NCBI GenBank assembly: GCA_902783445.1
Contig: CACZQX010000173.1
Coordinates: forward strand, 1 to 7,287
DNA from: an uncultured Lachnospiraceae bacterium
GTDB taxonomy: Bacteria; Bacillota; Clostridia; Lachnospirales; Lachnospiraceae
Direction: 5' to 3'
DNA length: 7,287 bases
Shown piece after piece: positions 1 through 5,252 of this stretch. The notes beneath the pieces are model-generated. The model was not told where the DNA came from, ran no database searches, and saw only the letters and a program-made list of their open reading frames with translations. The translations under genes and the position numbers were made by a program. Numbering within the stretch: the stretch's first letter is position 1; each line of letters opens with the position of its first letter.

Positions 1-110
1 AGTTGGAAACAAAGCTGGAAGTGTACAAAACCTGCATTGCTAGAGGGATGTCTAGGGAAGATGCATTAATAATCTCCGAACTCCCTGTGGACATGATTCC
101 CGAAGATTAG
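1..110 (+). CDS. C-terminal end of an unidentified protein, cut by the window edge
   Basis: The frame whose codons begin at position 3 is open from the left edge to a TAG at 108-110 and gives about 35 residues: LETKLEVYKTCIARG, then a helical segment, ending in PVDMIPED. A Lys/Glu-rich helix followed by 'GMSREDAL.ISELPVDMI' has the rhythm of the short C-terminal helices of Rpn/PD-(D/E)XK transposase-like nucleases, where a similar 'G.S.EEIA.ITGLS.EEI' unit is common. That resemblance is weak, and no catalytic part is visible. The open frame is also short enough to be chance, but it ends 54 bases before a strong terminator, which supports a real gene end. Function cannot be assigned. Confidence 0.5.
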   Translation, partial: LETKLEVYKTCIARGMSREDALIISELPVDMIPED

Positions 111-164
111 CATATCCAAAAGAATCTTGCGAAATAAGAATATTTTATAATAAAAATAGTTAAT

Positions 165-191
165 AAACCTGCGTGAAAGCGCAGGTTTTTT
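165..191 (+). terminator. Rho-independent terminator of the upstream gene
   Basis: AAACCTGCG (165-173) pairs with CGCAGGTTT (180-188), nine pairs. The loop is TGAAAG, or GAAA if a T-G pair closes it. A six-T run at 186-191 follows. It lies 54 bases past the stop at 108-110 and would separate the left-edge gene from module A. Its right arm overlaps the conserved block that begins at 176. Confidence 0.88.
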
Positions 192-211
192 GCTGTCCTA
201 ATTATGGGACG
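176..211 (+). repeat. Conserved dyad block, copy 1 (GTCC-N-AATTAT-N-GGACG)
   Basis: AAAGCGCA (176-183), an 11-base T-rich spacer, then GTCCTAATTATGGGACG (195-211). The same arrangement recurs at 4233-4267 with a 10-base spacer: the octamer is identical and 15 of 17 bases of the GTCC...GGACG part match. GTCC and GGAC form an inverted repeat around an AT core that is not itself symmetric. It sits 45 bases before the 25-residue ORF. It could be an operator, a promoter element or a recombination site; the sequence does not decide. Confidence 0.6.
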
Positions 212-256
212 CCGCCCGAGTAGAATAAAGATATAGAAACAAAGGAGGCGGTAGAT

Positions 257-334
257 ATGATTATATTGATTCTTATAGTGTTAGCAATATTGTGGCAGAT
301 AGCATGTCAAAATTTGGACGGAAAAAGAAGATAA
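257..334 (+). CDS. Predicted 25-residue hydrophobic peptide
   Basis: ATG at 257 to TAA at 332-334 encodes MIILILIVLAILWQIACQ followed by a short polar tail ending in DGKRR. Residues 2-16 are almost all aliphatic, enough for one short membrane helix, and the basic tail would be expected to stay in the cytoplasm. AAAGGAGG at 241-248 is a near-ideal ribosome binding site eight bases before the ATG, far better than chance and better than that of the methyltransferase downstream. Nothing identifies a function. Peptides of this build include type I toxin-like membrane peptides and small membrane-protein regulators. It lies between the conserved block and module A, 136 bases before the methyltransferase, so it may be a leader peptide of that operon or an independent gene. 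Confidence 0.5.
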   Translation: MIILILIVLAILWQIACQNLDGKRR

Positions 335-370
335 AAACTCGCAAAATTGCTTTAAATATGGCTATCTTTT

Positions 371-379
371 TGATAAAAT
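371..379 (+). promoter_or_regulatory. Possible extended -10 promoter for module A
   Basis: TGATAAAAT matches the TGn-TATAAT extended -10 form, with five of six bases in the hexamer. No good -35 hexamer lies at the usual distance; TTGCTT at 347-352 is too far upstream. Transcription would begin near 386, giving an ~85-base leader that contains the palindrome at 402-418. An AT-rich imperfect hairpin (363-384) overlaps it. Confidence 0.35.
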
Positions 380-401
380 AGATAGTGACTGAAACAGATT
401 T

Positions 402-418
402 TGGACTCAGTGAGTCCA
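402..418. promoter_or_regulatory. Perfect 17-bp palindrome, candidate operator
   Basis: TGGACTCA-G-TGAGTCCA has eight-base arms around a single centre base, with no mismatch. It lies about 16-32 bases downstream of the transcription start predicted from the -10 at 371-379, and 53 bases before the methyltransferase ATG. The one-base centre disfavours an RNA hairpin, since there would be no loop without opening inner pairs, and favours a site for a dimeric DNA-binding protein. No regulator gene is in the window. Confidence 0.45.
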
Positions 419-470
419 CAATCTCTAATAAGCATAAAGACTGATAAAACAGCTAAAAGGCAAAGAAAAT

Positions 471-1091
471 ATGAACAGCCTAAAAACGATAGATTACTAC
501 AACAAGAATTTAAAACAATTCGTGCTTGATACCGAAGATGCGGATGTTTCGGCGTTGAGAGAAAAGTTTGTTGATAAATTGCCTGAAAAAGCCTACATAC
601 TTGACTGGGGCTGCGGAAGCGGAAGAGACAGCAAGGCTTTTTTGGAAGCAGGATATGATGTGGATGCCGTAGATGCATCAAAAGAGCTGGCAGACTATGC
701 CGGCAAGAAAACGGGAATAAAAGTAAAATGCCAAAGTTTTGAGGAACTAAACGCAAGGGACAAATATGATGGGATTTGGGCCTGTGCGTCACTTTTGCAT
801 TTGGAAAAAAATAAATTAAGGGAAGCATTCAAAGTCGCCCACGAAGCGCTAAAGAAAGGCGGCATTATCTATGCGTCCTTTAAATACGGGGAATTTGAAG
901 GGGAACGAAAAGGAAGATATTATAGCGATATGACCGAAGAAGCAATAGCAAAATTGCTTGAAGGAATCGGGCTTGAAAGAGAAGAAATGTGGATTAGTGT
1001 AGATGTGCGAAAAGACAGGGGAGAAGAAAAGTGGCTGAATTTGATTTTGCGAAAATGGATAGTCGACCGAACATCAAGGGAGATTATGTAA
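471..1091 (+). CDS. Class I SAM-dependent methyltransferase, 206 aa
   Basis: Transfers a methyl group from S-adenosylmethionine; the substrate is unknown. Motif I is D45-W-G-C-G-S-G-R-D53 after a hydrophobic strand, the glycine-rich SAM loop. Motif II ends in acidic D68 (DAVDAS), which should bind the ribose. Motif IV begins at D100 (DGIWACASLLHL), and strand 5 follows a KKGG turn near 125-135. The order is typical of Methyltransf_11/25-like or TehB-like small-molecule enzymes. There is no (D/N)PP(Y/F) motif, so DNA adenine-N6 or cytosine-N4 methylation is not supported, and no cytosine-C5 PCQ motif is seen. The ribosome binding site is weak (AAAAGG at 455-460). The C-terminus overlaps the HNH gene by 61 bases, which implies co-translation. 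Residues after WLNLILRK look like an extension that carries this overlap. Confidence 0.88.
   Translation: MNSLKTIDYYNKNLKQFVLDTEDADVSALREKFVDKLPEKAYILDWGCGSGRDSKAFLEAGYDVDAVDASKELADYAGKKTGIKVKCQSFEELNARDKYDGIWACASLLHLEKNKLREAFKVAHEALKKGGIIYASFKYGEFEGERKGRYYSDMTEEAIAKLLEGIGLEREEMWISVDVRKDRGEEKWLNLILRKWIVDRTSREIM
1018..1023 (+). promoter_or_regulatory. Ribosome binding site that sets the HNH gene's GTG start
   Basis: GGGGAG lies inside the methyltransferase gene, seven bases before the GTG at 1031. The next in-frame start, an ATG at 1055, has no purine-rich site in front of it, so GTG 1031 is preferred. Confidence 0.6.
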
Positions 1092-2200
1092 ACCGTCTTG
1101 ACATAGAGTCTTTTTCCTTGATGATGAAAGATCCATCCTATAGCTATAAATTTTACTGGTTGGAAGCGATTGTTAATCTGATATCGGAAGATGTGGCGGA
1201 AACTACATTTAACGACATTATTGATGAGATGATAGCAAACGCTTGGTATTCTGTGCTGGAATTTCATATACACCTAAGCGGAATGATAGCGGGAGATATA
1301 AAAGACGGTTTGGAGCGTTGTGTGCTGAACTTGCAGGAAATAAGCGATTTGCCGGCAAATGCTTCGAAGGTTGAAATAAAAAATGCCATAAAAGAGCATG
1401 AAAGCGAGCTTAAAGCCTACAAAGATCAGCTGACCAACATGGTGCCATATCGTGCACTTGCGGGCTTTTTCGATAAATTCGATGAGAAACCTAACTGGAA
1501 CGGAATCGGAAGAATGGTAAGCTACATCGAAAAGGTAAACGAAGTAACGATTTTGCCTTATACACTGGGACAATCAGCCAAGCTTAAAAGAGAAGTCTAT
1601 TTTAATCCAAGCTGGATAAAGATGATTCAAGACAATACAGTGTCGATACTTGGCTGGATACAGTACGAAAAAGTAAAGTGGCTGCAGAACAACAATCCCG
1701 AAGTGCCGGGGCTTGTGTACAAATTGGCGCCTATGGACGAGAAAATGCGCAAGCTAAAGAAAGTGCACGAACTCTGGGATGCGATAATGGAAAAACGCAA
1801 GATAGAAGATGTGTTTAAAGGAAGCGCCATAAGCCGGAAAGATTATGACGTGGACCATTTTATACCATGGTCTTTTGTGATGAATGATGAGCTGTGGAAT
1901 CTGATGCCGATGGATTCGTCTTTGAACTCGGCAAAAAGCAACAAGTTGCCAAAGTGGGATCCATTCTTTGCGAAGTTTGCAAACAACCAGTTTATCATGT
2001 ATGAAATGATACACGACGAAAGCTTGCCGGAAATACACAAAAAGTATGAGGCGTGCTTCAGAGACAATCTGCACTCCATATGGGCTGACCGGGAACTCTA
2101 CCGCAAGGGAAACACGAGGGATGAGTTTTATGGCATATTGGAGAAAAACATGAGGCCGGTGTATGATTCGGCGAGAAGACAAGGCTATCAGGTTTGGTAG
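1031..2200 (+). CDS. HNH endonuclease domain protein, 389 aa
   Basis: Probable metal-dependent DNA endonuclease. The catalytic part is at about residues 268-310: D275-H276 in DVDHFIPWS, N290 in WNLMP, N299 in SSLNSAKS, then K302-S303 and P307. This D-H...N...N...KS..P spacing follows the HNH_4 type, the same pattern as the Cas9 HNH domain, and all expected metal and general-base positions are present. The first ~230 residues are mostly helical, with no recognised motif apart from the SYKFYWLEAIVNLI segment near 36-50, which I recall as common near the start of restriction-like HNH proteins. A target-recognition role for that part is inference. Translation probably begins at GTG 1031 inside the methyltransferase gene. 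It could be the restriction nuclease of a pair with the methyltransferase, or a free-standing defence nuclease. Confidence 0.86.
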   Translation: MAEFDFAKMDSRPNIKGDYVNRLDIESFSLMMKDPSYSYKFYWLEAIVNLISEDVAETTFNDIIDEMIANAWYSVLEFHIHLSGMIAGDIKDGLERCVLNLQEISDLPANASKVEIKNAIKEHESELKAYKDQLTNMVPYRALAGFFDKFDEKPNWNGIGRMVSYIEKVNEVTILPYTLGQSAKLKREVYFNPSWIKMIQDNTVSILGWIQYEKVKWLQNNNPEVPGLVYKLAPMDEKMRKLKKVHELWDAIMEKRKIEDVFKGSAISRKDYDVDHFIPWSFVMNDELWNLMPMDSSLNSAKSNKLPKWDPFFAKFANNQFIMYEMIHDESLPEIHKKYEACFRDNLHSIWADRELYRKGNTRDEFYGILEKNMRPVYDSARRQGYQVW

Positions 2201-2220
2201 GAAATTAAACTTAAGGTGAA

Positions 2221-3807
2221 ATGATGTTTAAAATTATAGATGGGGATTTTAAAAACGGCAAATACAGTGATGAAGAGTATTTGGACAACTGGCCAATGCT
2301 TTACATATTGGAAAACGGAAAGCAAGCTTATGTGGGCGAGTCAACTCATGCGAAAACCAGAATGACTCAGCATGCTACAAATGAAGAAAAACAAATCTTT
2401 GATAAAGTACATTTCATATATTCAAAGTTGTTTAACCAATCGGTAACATTTGATTATGAGTCAAAGCTAATACAGTATGTAATGGCGGATGAGCTTTTTG
2501 AAGTTAGAAACAAGAACTCGGGAATAGCTGACAAACATTATTATCAGAAAAAGCAATATGATGAAATGTTTGAATCTTTGTGGAGAAAACTTCAGAAGGA
2601 AAAGCTTGTAAAGCATTCTTTGGAAGAAATTGAAAACTCGGATTTATTTAAATTTTCGCCGTATAAAGAATTGAATGACAGTCAACGAATGGCAGTTGAG
2701 GAAATATTGTCAAAGATAAAAACAGGTTCTTACGAGCGTGTGGTTGTAAACGGAATGCCGGGAAGCGGAAAAACAATCGTTGCGGTTTATCTTATGAAAT
2801 ACCTATCTGACAGCGGAGAGTTTAAGGAAAAAAGCATAGGATTTGTTGTACCGCAAACATCGCTCAGAAAAACTATGAAAAGAATATTTAAAAGCGTTTA
2901 TGGCTTAGCACCGGCTCAGGTTTTGTCTCCATCTGAGATAACAAATAAGAAATATGATCTTTTGCTGGTAGATGAGGCACATAGGCTTCATCAGTATAAG
3001 AATATTTCTTACATGGGGACGTTTAAGAAAAATTGCGAAAAGCTGGGATTAACCACAGAAGCGGACGAGCTGGATTGGGTTATAAAACAGTCTAAATGCA
3101 CAGTGCTGTTCTATGACAGCGATCAGGTTGTAGGCCCTTCGGGTATAGACTTTGAACGATTTGATAAAAAGATGCAAGATGCTTTTGAAAGAAGAACCAT
3201 AGCGTATTATAAGCTGATTACGCAAATGCGCGTGCTTGGAGGGAACAAATATATTGATTTTGTAAAGGATATCCTTACAGCTAAGTGCAAGAGCAGGTAT
3301 GAAGATGATAAGTATGAGCTTAAACTTTATACAGACTTCAAAAAGTTTGAAAAAGACCTATATGAAAAAGAAAACAAATACGGTCTTACAAGAATGGTAG
3401 CGGGATATGCTTGGCCTTGGATTAGTAAAAAGGATCATAGTAAACGTGATATTGATATACAAGGCGTAAAACGTATGTGGAATAATTGCACTGAAGGCTG
3501 GGTGCACAGTAACGGAGCAATTGATGAAGTAGGCTGTATACACTCTATACAGGGCTATGATTTGAATTATGCCTTTGTTATCCTCGGAAAAGATATCGGC
3601 TATGATAAGGATAATCAAAAGATAATAATTCGACCTGACAATTATTATGATAAAAACGGTAAGCGCACAGCAACATATGAAGAGCTTTTAGAGTATATTA
3701 CAAATGTTTATTATGTGCTTATGACCAGAGGAATCAAGGGCACATTTTTATATGTATGTGATGATGACTTGAGGGAGTATTTGAGCAAATATATAGAAAT
3801 ACAGTAA
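2221..3807 (+). CDS. GIY-YIG nuclease fused to Schlafen-group-3/DUF2075-type helicase, 528 aa
   Basis: The N-terminal GIY-YIG nuclease spans residues 24-105: MLYIL (26-30) and AYVGES (36-41) form the paired strands, followed by R47, H51, the metal-binding glutamate E80 in DYESKL and N97. All key residues are present. The helicase-ATPase part begins near 150 with a Q-motif-like 'LNDSQRMAV'. Walker A is GMPGSGKT (178-185), Walker B LLLVDEAH with D251-E252, then FYDSDQ near 297, QMR at 335-337, HSIQGYD at 441-447 and the arginine-finger region LMTRG with R503. This is superfamily 1 as in DUF2075/SLFN-g3 proteins. It probably moves along nucleic acid and cuts it. AAGGTGA at 2213-2219 is spaced better from the second ATG (2224) than the first (2221). 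The gene lies 20 bases after the HNH gene and 9 before the MazG gene. Confidence 0.9.
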   Translation: MMFKIIDGDFKNGKYSDEEYLDNWPMLYILENGKQAYVGESTHAKTRMTQHATNEEKQIFDKVHFIYSKLFNQSVTFDYESKLIQYVMADELFEVRNKNSGIADKHYYQKKQYDEMFESLWRKLQKEKLVKHSLEEIENSDLFKFSPYKELNDSQRMAVEEILSKIKTGSYERVVVNGMPGSGKTIVAVYLMKYLSDSGEFKEKSIGFVVPQTSLRKTMKRIFKSVYGLAPAQVLSPSEITNKKYDLLLVDEAHRLHQYKNISYMGTFKKNCEKLGLTTEADELDWVIKQSKCTVLFYDSDQVVGPSGIDFERFDKKMQDAFERRTIAYYKLITQMRVLGGNKYIDFVKDILTAKCKSRYEDDKYELKLYTDFKKFEKDLYEKENKYGLTRMVAGYAWPWISKKDHSKRDIDIQGVKRMWNNCTEGWVHSNGAIDEVGCIHSIQGYDLNYAFVILGKDIGYDKDNQKIIIRPDNYYDKNGKRTATYEELLEYITNVYYVLMTRGIKGTFLYVCDDDLREYLSKYIEIQ

Positions 3808-3816
3808 AGGAAAAAC

Positions 3817-4137
3817 ATGAAACAAAAAACAATAGACAGAATAAGAAAATTTACGGAAGACCGTGATTGGGAGCAGTTCCACTCGGCGGAGAACCTGGCA
3901 AAGTCCATAGTTATAGAGGCAGCAGAGTTGTTGGAATGTTTTCAATGGTCGGAAGAATATGACGAACAGCACGTAAAAGAGGAACTTGCGGATGTGCTGG
4001 TGTATTGTCAGAACATGTTGGATAAGCTTGGGCTTGATGCGGACGAGATAGTTAACATGAAGATGGCACAAAATGAAGCGAAGTACCCTGTGGAGAAGGC
4101 AAGGGGAAATGCGGCAAAGTATGATAGGTTGAGCTAG
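3817..4137 (+). CDS. MazG-like nucleotide pyrophosphohydrolase, 106 aa
   Basis: All-alpha NTP pyrophosphatase that would cleave (d)NTPs to the monophosphate and pyrophosphate. The metal-binding signature is complete: E34-A-A-E37 in VIEAAELLE, then E56-L-A-D59 in EELADVLVY. The N-terminal RDWEQFHSAENLAKSI and the C-terminal NEAKYPVEKARG are typical of short single-domain MazG-like or dCTPase-like proteins of about 100-115 residues, so it appears intact. Substrate choice cannot be read from sequence. Its AAGG site overlaps the preceding gene's stop codon, so it is almost certainly translated from the same message. In a defence setting it might lower nucleotide pools or remove modified nucleotides. 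I recall MazG-like genes often sitting beside DUF2075 helicases, but could not check this here. Confidence 0.93.
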   Translation: MKQKTIDRIRKFTEDRDWEQFHSAENLAKSIVIEAAELLECFQWSEEYDEQHVKEELADVLVYCQNMLDKLGLDADEIVNMKMAQNEAKYPVEKARGNAAKYDRLS

Positions 4138-4195
4138 AGCGTTTGGGTATTATATTTATTTGAGACATTTGAGGGAGTTAAAAACAAATATTAAA

Positions 4196-4217
4196 AAAGC
4201 CGCAATATTGCGATTTT
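4196..4217 (+). terminator. Weak hairpin after module A, possible terminator
   Basis: CGCA (4201-4204) pairs with TGCG (4209-4212) around ATAT. After one C-A mismatch and a G-T pair, AAA (4196-4198) pairs with TTT (4215-4217). It follows the MazG stop by ~60 bases, but has few strong pairs and no long free T-run, so termination may be incomplete. The 275-base gap 4138-4412 otherwise holds the block at 4233-4267 and a possible promoter; I see no gene or tRNA in it. Confidence 0.3.
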
Positions 4218-4232
4218 GATATGTGTTAAAGT

Positions 4233-4267
4233 AAAGCGCAAGCTTTTAGTGTCCGAATTATAGGACG
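4233..4267 (+). repeat. Conserved dyad block, copy 2 (GTCC-N-AATTAT-N-GGACG)
   Basis: AAAGCGCA (4233-4240), a 10-base spacer containing TTTT, then GTCCGAATTATAGGACG (4251-4267). It is in the same orientation as the copy at 176-211 and lies ahead of module B as the other lies ahead of module A. Its first part can fold as AAAGC-GCAA-GCTTT (4233-4246) followed by TAG, a small hairpin with a T-run, which loosely parallels the terminator overlapping copy 1. So hairpin, T-run and GTCC...GGACG occur in the same order at both places. Confidence 0.6.
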
Positions 4268-4330
4268 GCCAAAGATGTAGCCTTGTATCGTAGATAATAA
4301 TTGCGGATTCTATGTTATGAAAAGGCGTAA

Positions 4331-4341
4331 TATGATAAAAC
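4331..4341 (+). promoter_or_regulatory. Possible promoter for module B
   Basis: TATGAT (4331-4336) matches the -10 hexamer at five of six bases, and overlaps a TGA-TAAAAC (4333-4341) that resembles the extended -10 form before module A (TGA-TAAAAT at 371-379). No convincing -35 is present at 16-18 bases. It lies 72-82 bases before the likely ATG at 4413. Confidence 0.25.
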
Positions 4342-4394
4342 ATTTGTAGTTTTTTTGTACGGATATAGCATGGAATCTAGGCAAATTAATGATC

Positions 4395-4403
4395 AAAAGG
4401 GGG
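4395..4403 (+). promoter_or_regulatory. Ribosome binding site that sets the start of the first module B gene
   Basis: AAAAGGGGG lies nine bases before the ATG at 4413. An earlier in-frame ATG at 4389 is upstream of this site and has no purine-rich sequence of its own, so 4413 is the likely start. Confidence 0.7.
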
Positions 4404-4412
4404 ACGTTAATT

Positions 4413-5021
4413 ATGTCAGTGACAAACGCGGAAGTAATAATTAAATTTAACAATGAAAATGATACAAAAATAGCTTATCAGAAACTCGAAGAGGAAGGTT
4501 TTTTTGAATCCGAAGAATTAGATGCCTTCAAGATGAAAAACCAGATAAAATGCCTTGCTGAATATGAGTTGCCTGATGACTGCTGGGAACTTAGCGATGC
4601 ACCTCATATTCTTAAAGATACAGGAATAGTATTTGCGGGAATGATTACTATTGAAAATGAGAAGTCCGGTTTTTCTTATGCAGAACAGTTCCAGAGCGAT
4701 GGAAAAAAGCTGATAGTTACTGAAGGCTATGAATGTGAAAAATGCTGTGAAATTGTATCTTCTATTCAGGGCACTCATATAACAAATGATGACGATTTGG
4801 ACGAGTGGTATTGCAATGACTGCGCCCAAGAGATCTTGACGGAAATGATTTCAAAAACAGTAAGTGATAAAGGTTTAAACCTTAATGACTATTCACCAAA
4901 AGGAAAGACAATGTCCGAATTGCAACTTAAAAATCTGGCGAGTATGCTTAAAAAGATGGATCCGGAAGCAGGATACAAAATAAAAGTTGCGGACAAAGCC
5001 ATAATCAAAATAAGCGAATAA
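4413..5021 (+). CDS. Unidentified protein with a zinc-binding CxxC...CxxC pattern, 202 aa
   Basis: I do not recognise this protein. Numbered from the ATG at 4413, C108-E-K-C111 (followed by C112) and C134-N-D-C137 make a four-cysteine zinc-ribbon-like unit with a 22-residue loop. Such units bind nucleic acid or protein. The first ~105 residues look like a mixed alpha/beta acidic domain with a predicted strand-rich part around ILKDTGIVFAGMITIE. The C-terminal ~45 residues (LQLKNLASMLKKMDPEAGY, then KIKVADKAIIKIS) suggest a helix and two strands. There is no signal peptide or membrane segment, so it should be cytoplasmic. It is the first gene of module B and lies 19 bases before the small acidic gene. 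Starting at 4389 would add eight residues (MIKRGTLI). Confidence 0.82.
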   Translation: MSVTNAEVIIKFNNENDTKIAYQKLEEEGFFESEELDAFKMKNQIKCLAEYELPDDCWELSDAPHILKDTGIVFAGMITIENEKSGFSYAEQFQSDGKKLIVTEGYECEKCCEIVSSIQGTHITNDDDLDEWYCNDCAQEILTEMISKTVSDKGLNLNDYSPKGKTMSELQLKNLASMLKKMDPEAGYKIKVADKAIIKISE

Positions 5022-5025
5022 GCTT

Positions 5026-5031
5026 AAGGAG
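5026..5031 (+). promoter_or_regulatory. Ribosome binding site that sets the start of the small acidic gene
   Basis: AAGGAG directly abuts an ATG at 5032, too close to use it, and lies nine bases before the in-frame ATG at 5041, which is the better start. Confidence 0.65.
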
Positions 5032-5040
5032 ATGGTAAAT

Positions 5041-5235
5041 ATGTTTTTTGAAAACGATGAATTTATGGAGTATGCAGGCTTTAGAAATATGCTTGTTGAA
5101 GAAAAGATAGAAGAATGTTTGGAGGCTGCAAGACAAGGGGAAACTTCTTTTTCTATCGACGTTGAGGGCTTGTCGGATGCGGAAATAAGCTATCTTCAGG
5201 ATGAAGTGCGTAGAAGAATAGATAATGAGCTTTAA
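5041..5235 (+). CDS. Unidentified small acidic protein, 64 aa
   Basis: Not recognised. From ATG 5041 it reads MFFENDEFMEYAGFRNMLVE, then an amphipathic, Glu-rich helical stretch (EEKIEECLEAARQ), a short strand-like TSFSIDVEG, and a final helix (SDAEISYLQDEVRRRID). It has many more Glu/Asp than Lys/Arg, no membrane segment and a single cysteine. Size, acidity and tight packing between two zinc-binding proteins fit an accessory or binding subunit, or a protein that masks a nucleic-acid-binding partner; this is inference. Starting at 5032 would add MVN. It lies 19 bases after the previous gene and 17 before the next, which has its own AGGAGG site, so it is very likely a real translated member of the operon. 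Confidence 0.75.
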   Translation: MFFENDEFMEYAGFRNMLVEEKIEECLEAARQGETSFSIDVEGLSDAEISYLQDEVRRRIDNEL

Positions 5236-5252
5236 TTTAGGAGGTTTTTGGT

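Noticed and set aside
282..310. Minus-strand TTGACA (complement of 305-310), considered as an antisense promoter against the 25-residue ORF
   Set aside because: No acceptable -10 hexamer lies 16-19 bases downstream (TTGCTA is a poor match), so an antitoxin RNA of a type I system is not supported.
352..828. 158-residue open frame on the minus strand
   Set aside because: It lies mostly opposite the methyltransferase gene, whose motifs show that the + strand is coding. No ribosome binding site or family feature supports it.
1754..2182. 142-residue open frame on the minus strand inside the HNH gene
   Set aside because: The + strand here carries the conserved HNH motif. The minus-strand protein is an antisense shadow of biased codon use.
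471..2200. Classical type II restriction-modification pair (DNA methyltransferase plus HNH enzyme)
   Set aside because: The methyltransferase has neither the DPPY-type nor the cytosine-C5 catalytic motifs, so a DNA substrate is not supported by sequence.
4337..4357. AAAAC...GTTTT hairpin with a T-run in the leader of module B, considered as a terminator or attenuator
   Set aside because: It has only five pairs, four of them A-T. Such a stem is too weak to claim termination.
4910..4919. TGTCCGAATT, a partial third copy of the dyad block
   Set aside because: It lacks the GGAC arm and the AAAGCGCA octamer, and it is inside a coding frame (MSELQ), so it is a chance match.
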